Below are positions 7,851 to 14,553 of a DNA stretch of 23,044 nt, in pieces. This DNA is from Muribaculaceae bacterium (GTDB lineage Bacteria > Bacteroidota > Bacteroidia > Bacteroidales > Muribaculaceae). The DNA lies in contig VSPM01000043.1 in NCBI GenBank assembly GCA_009775365.1, positions 1-23,044 on the forward strand, read 5' to 3'. The position numbers and the translations under genes were made by a program. The notes beneath the pieces are model-generated. The model saw nothing but the letters and a program-made list of their open reading frames with translations, made no database searches and was not told the origin of the DNA. The stretch's first letter is position 1, and every line of letters begins with the position of its first letter.

Positions 7851-7958
7851 ATGCGATTCAAAAAGAATCATCCATACGGTGAGCATTATCTGCCACGCTC
7901 TTATAAGGAGCGTAAGAAGATACTAAATTATACGTTGACAAGGTGTAAGAAGTTCTGA
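7851..7958 (+). CDS. Possible small basic protein (35 aa)
   Basis: ATG at 7851 to TGA at 7956 encodes a Lys/Arg/Tyr-rich 35-aa peptide starting MRFKKNHPYGEHYLPRS and ending RCKKF. It lies in the spacer between the two small-RNA repeats, a region otherwise A/T-rich and stop-dense, so an open frame with ordinary codon choice stands out slightly. There is no recognised domain, signal peptide or strong ribosome binding site. It may be chance or a gene remnant. Confidence 0.25.
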   Translation: MRFKKNHPYGEHYLPRSYKERKKILNYTLTRCKKF

Positions 7959-8039
7959 AAATCTCTTGAAACTAACGCGCAATAATAAATATGAATCAAT
8001 CGACAACACTGTCGTGTGCAATCACGTTCTTAGGAAACC

Positions 8040-8075
8040 TTCCAACCTTCATGTTTTCAACGTGAAAGTTTGGAA
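8040..8075. other. Imperfect hairpin in spacer between the repeats
   Basis: TTCCAACCTTCATG (8040-8053) pairs with CGTGAAAGTTTGGAA (8061-8075) over about 12 positions with one bulge and one mismatch, closing a 7-nt loop. No T-run follows on either strand, so it is not a terminator. It could be part of an RNA or an operator. The rest of 7754-8213 shows nothing I can interpret beyond the small ORF at 7851. Confidence 0.3.
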
Positions 8076-8213
8076 ATATTCCGCAAGTCAAGCAAACAGA
8101 ATTGCGTGATTTATCTGTCTTACCGTGAATTAATTCTAAGAGAATTTTAAGAAAACTCTTGAGATTTTCACTATATCAGATATTTAACAAAAGGAATCTC
8201 TGTTTCTAAAGGG

Positions 8214-8361
8214 GCAAAAAAATTGATTGTCGTCCCGACAACCAATCTTTCTGTTAACCTTAAAATCTAATACCATGAAAAACTCACTGCAAAGTTACAA
8301 ATATTTTTTTAAACACTGCTGCAAAACATATAATAATTTTGATAATTAACATAAATTTAAC
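8214..8361. repeat. Direct repeat copy 2 (sRNA-bearing element)
   Basis: Second copy of the ~150-bp element at 7604-7753, in the same orientation and 460 bp away. Weak similarity may continue about 40 bp further right. No terminal inverted repeats, target duplications or transposase accompany either copy. Confidence 0.9.
8216..8285 (-). ncRNA. Candidate small RNA, copy 2
   Basis: Same architecture as copy 1: minus-strand box TAACTTTG (8297-8290), start near 8285, leader with TTTTTCATGGTATTAG, and a hairpin (about 8247-8222) whose stem ends TTGTCG-GGA-CGACAA with a full G-C closing pair. A run of seven T residues (8222-8216) follows. It lies about 135 bp beyond the glnN terminator in the same direction, so it should be an independent unit rather than a glnN 3' product. 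Confidence 0.55.
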
Positions 8362-8420
8362 AATCCATTGGCATTTTACGATATTTTTTAAGTTCATTAA
8401 CAATGCAAAATTATGCTTAA

Positions 8421-8460
8421 AGAAAACAAAAATAGCAAGCCACTAAGCGCAGCCTGCTAT
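8421..8460 (-). terminator. glnN terminator
   Basis: On the minus strand ATAGCAGGC (8460-8452) pairs with GCTTGCTAT (8440-8432), 9 bp including one G-U, followed by TTTTTGTTTTC. It starts 27 bp after the glnN stop codon. Confidence 0.7.
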
Positions 8461-8486
8461 CTCTTTTAATCCGTGAATGCGGTTTA

Positions 8487-10673
8487 TCAGCGTATGAAAA
8501 GCAGTTCTCTGTATTTCGGCAACGGCCATATCTCGTTATCCACCATCAGTTCAAGAGCATCGATGTGAACACGTATCTCCTCCATTAGCGGAGCGACAGT
8601 GTCGTGATATGATATAGCCTTCTCTCGCTCGCTCGGCTTGCGGTTAGCAATATGGCGATTCGACACCATTTCTTCCACAAGTTTCTTTATTGAACTCAGA
8701 TGGCCGGCCATGGTTTCTATCGTGGCAAGATCCTGCCCCCCTATAGCCTTTGCCTTGTCGGCATCAAAAAGCTCTTTTATTTTATAAACATTGTCAAGAA
8801 GCAGACGCTGATATGAAATTGCCGCCGGAATGATATGGTTAATGGCCAAATCTCCGAGAACCCTGCTCTCGATCTGAAGTTTCTTGGAATACATCTCCCA
8901 TTTCACCTCATTGCGGGCTTCAAGCTCTTTCTTAGAGAATATGCCTACTTTCTCAAACATATCCACACTCGCATCGCTTAGATAAGTGTCAAACATCAGA
9001 GGAGCGGATGATTCGGTGTCAAGTCCGCGACGCTTAGCCTCCTCTTTCCATTCATCGCTATATCCGTTTCCGTCAAACTGAATCACACGCGATTTTATGA
9101 TATTCTCGCGAGCTTCATCAAGAAGCACCTTCTCGCAATTCTCGCCATTGGCAATTCTTTTCTCCACCCTGTCGGCAAATTCATCAAATTCCGCAGCCAC
9201 GGCAGAGTTAAGGGCAATAAGCGCGGAAGCACAGTTGGCCGACGACCCTACCGCGCGATACTCAAATCGATTGCCGGTGAACGCAAACGGGCTTGTCCTG
9301 TTGCGGTCAGTGTTATCAATCATGAGCTCAGGAATCTGATTCACGTCGAGACGCACGCCCTCTTTTCCCTGAAGAATGATGGCTTCAGTCTCATTCTTCT
9401 CTATGCTGTTGAGTATTTCATTGAGCTGGCTGCCAAGGAACATAGAAATGATGGCCGGAGGAGCCTCGTTTGCGCCAAGGCGATGAGCATTGGTGGCCGA
9501 CATGATTGAAGCCTTCAAGAGAGCATTGTGCTTGTGAACGGCGGCCATGACATTGCTTATAAAAACAATGAATTCAAGATTGCTTTTGGGAGTTTTTCCC
9601 GGAGAAAAGAGCTGCTTCCCTGTGTCGGTGCCAAGACTCCAGTTGTTATGTTTGCCGCTGCCGTTGATTCCGGCAAAAGGCTTTTCATGAAGGAGGACCC
9701 GAAAATTATGACGCCTCGACACTTCATTCATCACCGACATCAGAAGCAGATTATGGTCATTGGCAAGATTCGCCTCCTCATAGACCGGAGCCAATTCAAA
9801 CTGATTGGGGGCAACTTCGTTATGACGAGTCTTCACAGGAATGCCAAGACGATGGCACTCTATTTCGAGATCAAGCATGAATGCCTCTACCCTGCTTGGT
9901 ATAGATCCGAAATAATGGTCTTCAAGCTGCTGATTTTTCGCGCTTTCATGTCCCATCAGGGTTCTTCCTGTCAGAGCGAGATCAGGGCGTGCCATATATA
10001 GCGCCTCGTCCACAAGGAAATATTCTTGCTCCCACCCAAGATAACACACCACATGATTCACAGCAGGGTCAAAAAAACGCGCTATCCTGGTTGCAGATTT
10101 GTCAATTGCATTGAGAGCCCTCAAGAATGGCGTTTTGTAATCAAGAGCCTCACCGGTGTAAGATATAAATATCGTCGGTATGCAGAGCGTGTTGCCTACA
10201 ATAAACGCAGGCGAAGAAATGTCCCAAGCAGAATAGCCACGTGCCTCGAATGTGTTGCGTATCCCCCCATTTGGGAAACTTGACGCATCAGGCTCCTGCT
10301 GCACAAGCAATTTCCCTGTGAAAGTCTCTATTACGCCCCCCTTGCCGTCATGCTCTATGAAAGCGTCGTGTTTTTCTGCTGTTCCACCGGTCATTGGCTG
10401 AAACCAATGTGTGTAGTGACGGGCGCCCTGCTCCACAGCCCAACGCTTCATGCCCTCGGCAACGCTGTCGGCCACTTCGCGGCTCAGATGCTCCTTATTG
10501 TCGATGGCTTTTACAAGAGCCTCATAAGTGGCGCGTGGAAGATATTCAAACATTTTCTGACGATTGAACACTTTCTCAGCGTAATACTTGTCTACCCTCT
10601 CTTTAGGTAGATCCACTTTCACCGCTTTGCGCGAGGATGCCTCCTCAACGCTCTTGAATCTTAATTCTGACAT
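8487..10673 (-). CDS. glnN: Glutamine synthetase type III
   Basis: ATP-dependent ligation of ammonium to glutamate in the cytoplasm. At 728 aa it has the long GSIII form, against about 470 aa for GSI. Catalytic-domain motifs are visible in order: LGWEQEYFLVD (glutamate/metal site), EVAPNQFELAPVYEEAN, NGSGKHNNWSLGTDTGKQ (ATP/substrate loop), and GANEAPPAIISMFLG followed by NRTSPFAFTGNRFEYRAVGSS. The GSIII-specific helical C-terminal extension fills about 580-728. GSIII is a typical glutamine synthetase of Bacteroidales. The ATG at 10673 lies only 21 bp after the dapL stop, so it is probably cotranscribed with dapL and dapF. A hairpin terminator follows. No GlnB or GlnR-type site is evident. 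Confidence 0.97.
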   Translation of the reverse strand: MSELRFKSVEEASSRKAVKVDLPKERVDKYYAEKVFNRQKMFEYLPRATYEALVKAIDNKEHLSREVADSVAEGMKRWAVEQGARHYTHWFQPMTGGTAEKHDAFIEHDGKGGVIETFTGKLLVQQEPDASSFPNGGIRNTFEARGYSAWDISSPAFIVGNTLCIPTIFISYTGEALDYKTPFLRALNAIDKSATRIARFFDPAVNHVVCYLGWEQEYFLVDEALYMARPDLALTGRTLMGHESAKNQQLEDHYFGSIPSRVEAFMLDLEIECHRLGIPVKTRHNEVAPNQFELAPVYEEANLANDHNLLLMSVMNEVSRRHNFRVLLHEKPFAGINGSGKHNNWSLGTDTGKQLFSPGKTPKSNLEFIVFISNVMAAVHKHNALLKASIMSATNAHRLGANEAPPAIISMFLGSQLNEILNSIEKNETEAIILQGKEGVRLDVNQIPELMIDNTDRNRTSPFAFTGNRFEYRAVGSSANCASALIALNSAVAAEFDEFADRVEKRIANGENCEKVLLDEARENIIKSRVIQFDGNGYSDEWKEEAKRRGLDTESSAPLMFDTYLSDASVDMFEKVGIFSKKELEARNEVKWEMYSKKLQIESRVLGDLAINHIIPAAISYQRLLLDNVYKIKELFDADKAKAIGGQDLATIETMAGHLSSIKKLVEEMVSNRHIANRKPSEREKAISYHDTVAPLMEEIRVHIDALELMVDNEIWPLPKYRELLFIR

Positions 10674-10694
10674 ACCTGTAATATTATTTTTGCT

Positions 10695-11918
10695 TTAAGC
10701 ATTTATCATCATCTGCATAGCATTCTGAGTATTCTCCAGGCTATTGAACCCGGTGAGCCTTACAAAGCCCTCACCATTTTGCCCGAAACCAGACCCCGGA
10801 GTTGAGGAGAAATGATACTTCTGTAATAGGGATTCAAAAATCTCCCATGAATTGCGGCCATCGCCCGGACTGGCCCATACATACGGGGAATTGACACCAC
10901 CATATGCACAGAATCCTATCTTTTGCAACGATTCCTTAATTATTCTTGCATTGCGTATGTAATAATCTGTTGCCGCTTTCACGTCTTTTTTCCCGGCAGG
11001 AGTGTAGATTGCGGCCGCCCCTTTCTGTGAAATATATGATGCGCCGTTAAACATGGTAGTCTGACGCCTGTTCCACAAGGAGTTCAAATCCACTACCGAC
11101 CCATCAGCAAATCTGCCTTTTAATTTATGTGGCACAACCGTATAGCCACACCTGACTCCTGTGAAACCCGCTGTCTTGGAAAAACTGCGAACTTCTATTG
11201 CCACTTCGTCGGCACCATCAATCTCATAGACTGATCTGACAATATCATGTTCTCTCACAAATGCTTCATAAGCGGAGTCGTAGATTATTACACTCCCGTT
11301 TTCCCTTGCATACTCTACCCATTTTGAAAGCGCGGTTTTGGTGATTCCTTCACCTGTAGGATTATTGGGGAAACAAAGAAAAATAATGTCTGCTTTCTGC
11401 TTTGGCAAATCCGGCACAAAATCATTATATGAATTGCAATCAAGATACATGAGCCGATTCCATCTCCCGCCGACAAACTCGCCGGCCCTTCCGTCAATCA
11501 CACTGTCATCAACATACACCGGATATGACGGATTCATAACGGCCACAATGCAGTCTCTTGAATAAATATCGCCAAGATTTGCAAGGTCGCTCTTGGCACC
11601 GTCACTAATAAAAATGTCGGAAGCATCAATAGCCAAGCCCCTTTCCGCATAATCATGCTCGGCAATAAGATTCCTGAGAAATGGATAGCCTTGCTCCGGG
11701 CCATATCCTCTAAAGGATGTTGACAACGCCAACTCATCTACTGCTTCATGCATTGCCGCCACAACAGAATGCAACATGGGTATTGTCACATCTCCAATAT
11801 CCATGCGAATCACGTTGCAATTTCCGTTATCGCTTTTAAAAGATGCTATCTTTCGCGCAACTTCCGAAAAAAGATATGACGCAGACAACTTCCGAAAATT
11901 ATCATTTACCTTAATCAT
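10695..11918 (-). CDS. dapL: LL-diaminopimelate aminotransferase
   Basis: PLP enzyme (407 aa, typical) that converts tetrahydrodipicolinate straight to LL-diaminopimelate using glutamate as amino donor, bypassing the acyl intermediates of the DapD/E route. It shows FRGYGPEQGYPFLRNLIAEHDY, the DapL-type substrate block, ISDGAKSDLANL, the PLP-phosphate/ring motif CFPNNPTGEG, YDSAYEAF, and the Schiff-base lysine in SFSKTAGFTGVRCGY. The C-terminal domain ends with GSGFGQNGEGFVRLTGF, which carries the carboxylate-binding Arg. It lies between dapF (121 bp upstream) and glnN (21 bp downstream) on the same strand. Its product is the substrate of DapF, which supports the assignment over other class I/II aminotransferases. 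Confidence 0.96.
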   Translation of the reverse strand: MIKVNDNFRKLSASYLFSEVARKIASFKSDNGNCNVIRMDIGDVTIPMLHSVVAAMHEAVDELALSTSFRGYGPEQGYPFLRNLIAEHDYAERGLAIDASDIFISDGAKSDLANLGDIYSRDCIVAVMNPSYPVYVDDSVIDGRAGEFVGGRWNRLMYLDCNSYNDFVPDLPKQKADIIFLCFPNNPTGEGITKTALSKWVEYARENGSVIIYDSAYEAFVREHDIVRSVYEIDGADEVAIEVRSFSKTAGFTGVRCGYTVVPHKLKGRFADGSVVDLNSLWNRRQTTMFNGASYISQKGAAAIYTPAGKKDVKAATDYYIRNARIIKESLQKIGFCAYGGVNSPYVWASPGDGRNSWEIFESLLQKYHFSSTPGSGFGQNGEGFVRLTGFNSLENTQNAMQMMINA

Positions 11919-12039
11919 TGTTTTATACCCATATTATATTTTCTACGAACCTTATTCAAACCTGCTCTTTGCAATTGCATAAACTTGCCCTTGCGATTAT
12001 TTTTCATGAAATGAACTATCAAAAGAATATCATTCACTT

Positions 12040-12936
12040 TCAATCTAAATAACACACTCCCTCGGCAACAAATTCAGCACAGCCGCGAAGTTTGACATGG
12101 CCGGAAACAGAATCATAACTCACATTTAACTTGCCTCCGGGCAGCTCCACTTCCACATCGTCATCTACCAGGCCATTTATAAACCCGGCCACGACACTCG
12201 CACAAGCTCCCGTGCCACATGCCAATGTTTCGCCGGTTCCCCTTTCCCAAACCCTCATTTTTATATGTCTGCGGTCTTTAACCTCCACAAATTCTATGTT
12301 GGCTCTTTCAGGCCAGATTTCCAATGTTTCAATAATTCTGCCATAGTGACGGATATGCCTGTCGGTTATTTTGTCTGCAAATATAACTCCGTGAGGATTT
12401 CCCATCCCTACTGCCGTAATCTTAAAACACTCGTCGCCGATTATTACCGGCTCTTGTTTCATGACAGAATCCGGATCACCTGCGGCAGGCACATCTTTTC
12501 TGCTTAAATAAGCACGCCCCATGTCTACACTAATTTCTACAACCTCCCCATTCTCCACAAGAAGATGCAATGTCTTCACACCTGCAAGCGTCTCAAGCGT
12601 AAACTCTAATTTATCGGTAAATCCTTTATCATAAAGGTATTTTGCCACACATCTTGAGCCATTGCCACACATCTGGGCTTCCGACCCGTCGGCGTTAAAC
12701 ATCCTCATACGAAAATCGGCACTAGCGGAGGGCATTATAACTATCAGCCCGTCGCTGCCAACGCCAAAATGCCGGTCGCTTATCTTGCGTGACAAATCAG
12801 AGAGGTCTATCGTGTGCAAATCTATTGAGGTGGGTGTCCCAAGGGCATCGACATATACATAATCATTGCCGCAACCTTGCATTTTTGTGAAATATAACCT
12901 TCTACCTTTTGACATTTTCCTGTATTTGAGAGCCAT
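12040..12936 (-). CDS. dapF: Diaminopimelate epimerase
   Basis: PLP-independent racemase (298 aa) interconverting LL- and meso-diaminopimelate for lysine and peptidoglycan. The two active-site cysteines are present: Cys90 in NADGSEAQMCGNGSRC and Cys240 in LACGTGACAS. The N-terminal signature MQGCGNDYVYVD and the motif GMGNPHGVIF are also intact. The first possible ATG is 12936; a second in frame at 12915 (MSKGRRLYFTK) would trim seven residues and is equally plausible. A good promoter box lies upstream at 12969-12976. It is the first gene of the likely dapF-dapL-glnN unit; the 121-bp gap to dapL shows no terminator. Confidence 0.96.
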   Translation of the reverse strand: MALKYRKMSKGRRLYFTKMQGCGNDYVYVDALGTPTSIDLHTIDLSDLSRKISDRHFGVGSDGLIVIMPSASADFRMRMFNADGSEAQMCGNGSRCVAKYLYDKGFTDKLEFTLETLAGVKTLHLLVENGEVVEISVDMGRAYLSRKDVPAAGDPDSVMKQEPVIIGDECFKITAVGMGNPHGVIFADKITDRHIRHYGRIIETLEIWPERANIEFVEVKDRRHIKMRVWERGTGETLACGTGACASVVAGFINGLVDDDVEVELPGGKLNVSYDSVSGHVKLRGCAEFVAEGVCYLD

Positions 12937-12968
12937 CTGTCATTTAATGCTCTTTGCTTTTAATGGTG

Positions 12969-12976
12969 CAAAGTTA
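12969..12976 (-). promoter_or_regulatory. dapF operon promoter -7 box (TAACTTTG)
   Basis: The minus strand reads TAACTTTGCACC, a full match to TAnnTTTGC. A TTG at 12999-12997, about 20 bp further upstream, could serve as the -33 element. The predicted start near 12964 gives a leader of about 28 nt to the ATG at 12936. Confidence 0.6.
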
Positions 12977-13175
12977 TCATGATTTTTGCACATTTGCAAC
13001 ATTTTAGTAATAATTCTTCACACTGTCGACATAATTCGTTTATTATATTGCCAATTTACAAGCAATAATATCTTGCAACCGCACTCACCAAGCAAGAATC
13101 ATATCGTTTTCATATCTACAGCATAATCCACGTTTCTCCAGACAGAGCTCTAATTATGATATGAGGCCAACGGGC

Positions 13176-14351
13176 CTACAATGCAAGATCAAGGATGATG
13201 TCATCACAAATCATCACCCCCTTCTTTGTAAGAACGATACTCCCTTTATGCTCTTCGAGCACTCCCGACAACAGATGTTTTGCCGCGTTGCGCATTATTC
13301 TCTCTGACGCGTCTTTACCGAATTTGGCCTCTACCTCGGCGAGTTTTATGCCATTCCTCGTGCGCATTCTTGTCAGAATCATTTCCTCTAACAGTTCCTC
13401 ATCAGAAAGGAACTCTTCATTATAAAACTTTTTAGAGCCATATGCTTCTTCGTCAGTGCAGACCTGATCATCTGTGAAAGGAGAATAGCAGTTGAGATAG
13501 CCATTAATGTCAGGCGGATTAAAACGGCGGGTTCTTGCCCCGTCGTAAGAATGGGCGGAGGGGCCGATGCCGAGGTATGGGGAACCGTCCCAATAACGGC
13601 TGTTGTGAAGAGACTCCATTCCCGGCAATGAATAGTTAGATATCTCATATTGTCTGTATCCAGCCTTTGCTAACCTTTCAGAAAGATAATTCCACATTTC
13701 AATGCAGTCTTCTTCAGAAGGCAACAATAAGCGCCTTTCATTTTTCAACACAGTCAAAGCTGTGCCCTCTTCAAACATCAATGAATAAGCTGATATATGT
13801 GAAGGTGCAAGCGACACTGCTGTTTCAACAGTAGACTTCCAACTTTCCATTGATTGATTCGGCAATCCGAACATCAAGTCAATGCTTATATTATCAAACA
13901 CATTTTTCAATATCTCGACCCCTTTTAAAGCACAATCTGAATTATGCCGTCTCCCGATGCAAGACAATTCATTGTCTTGAAAAGACTGCACCCCCATGCT
14001 CACCCTTGTCACCCCACAGTCCTTCCAAGCCTCGCAACTATTCTCCGTGACGTCATCCGGATTCACCTCGATAGTGAATTCTTCGATCATGCCTTCGCAT
14101 CCAAATATTTCCTTAATTTTTCCAACCAAAGATTTCAGAATCCCCACGGGCATTAACGACGGCGTGCCTCCTCCTATATATATAGACGACGGCAGAACCG
14201 ACAATTCATTTTTACGCAACTGCATTTCGCAACACAATGCATCAAGCAAACGCGGCCACTGAGCAATCCGCTCGCCTCCGCTATAGAAATCGCAATAAAT
14301 ACACTTTGAGCGACAATATGGAATATGAATATACAGAGAAGTTTCTTTCAT
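13176..14351 (-). CDS. hemW: Radical SAM family heme chaperone HemW (coproporphyrinogen III oxidase-like)
   Basis: A 391-aa cytoplasmic radical SAM protein. The [4Fe-4S] motif is Cys13-x3-Cys17-x2-Cys20 in YIHIPYCRSKCIYCDFYS. Phe at the position where HemN has its fourth Cys marks it as HemW rather than true coproporphyrinogen dehydrogenase. Other family blocks are IYIGGGTPSLM, IEVNPDDV, RVSMGVQSF, SIDLMFGLPNQS, HISAYSLMFEEGT and YLGIGPSAHSYDG. HemW binds heme and is thought to deliver it to membrane respiratory proteins. The frame extends to 14447, but the family starts just before YIHIPYC, so the ATG at 14351 is chosen. It is divergent from fusA2 across a 200-bp region with palindromic sites. 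No strong terminator is evident before dapF. Confidence 0.92.
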   Translation of the reverse strand: MKETSLYIHIPYCRSKCIYCDFYSGGERIAQWPRLLDALCCEMQLRKNELSVLPSSIYIGGGTPSLMPVGILKSLVGKIKEIFGCEGMIEEFTIEVNPDDVTENSCEAWKDCGVTRVSMGVQSFQDNELSCIGRRHNSDCALKGVEILKNVFDNISIDLMFGLPNQSMESWKSTVETAVSLAPSHISAYSLMFEEGTALTVLKNERRLLLPSEEDCIEMWNYLSERLAKAGYRQYEISNYSLPGMESLHNSRYWDGSPYLGIGPSAHSYDGARTRRFNPPDINGYLNCYSPFTDDQVCTDEEAYGSKKFYNEEFLSDEELLEEMILTRMRTRNGIKLAEVEAKFGKDASERIMRNAAKHLLSGVLEEHKGSIVLTKKGVMICDDIILDLAL

Positions 14352-14386
14352 GCTGAAATATTGACAGTTGTCTTTACATACTGATT

Positions 14387-14416
14387 TATTCGCGCCGCGA
14401 ATATACAGCGAATATA
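14387..14416 (-). promoter_or_regulatory. hemW promoter region with palindrome and phased repeats
   Basis: TATTCGCG-C-CGCGAATA (14387-14403) is a perfect 17-bp interrupted palindrome. CGAATATA occurs twice (14398-14405 and 14409-14416), 11 bp apart, one DNA turn. On the minus strand these read TATATTCG, a near match to the -7 box TAnnTTTG, so promoter and operator may overlap. Confidence 0.45.
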
Positions 14417-14495
14417 ATAAAAAAAATAGAAATGTGTTGTTTAACATATAACAGAAGCATCACTAATTAATATTTTTTTACTAAATTGCGTCGCT

Positions 14496-14517
14496 TTTCA
14501 CACAGAACTGTGTGGAA
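14496..14517 (+). promoter_or_regulatory. Inverted repeat in fusA2 leader/promoter
   Basis: CACACAGAACTGTGTG (14499-14514) has perfect 7-bp arms around AA; pairing extends outward through a T-G and two T-A pairs. It lies about 20 bp downstream of a weak -7-like TAAATTGC (14482-14489) and 37 bp before the fusA2 ATG. It could be a regulator site or an RNA hairpin. Confidence 0.45.
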
Positions 14518-14553
14518 CACGCATTAAGACAACACCTAAAAATCTTATACAAT

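Noticed and set aside
7604..8361. The direct repeats as ends of a mobile element
   Set aside because: No transposase or recombinase lies between them, there are no terminal inverted repeats or target-site duplications, and the repeats contain their own promoter and terminator signals.
9528..10001. A 157-codon plus-strand open frame opposite glnN
   Set aside because: It is antisense to conserved catalytic blocks of glutamine synthetase and shows no recognisable domain or initiation region.
13140..13175. AGGCC-AACG-GGCCT as a hemW terminator
   Set aside because: The stem is only 5 bp and no T-run follows on the minus strand.
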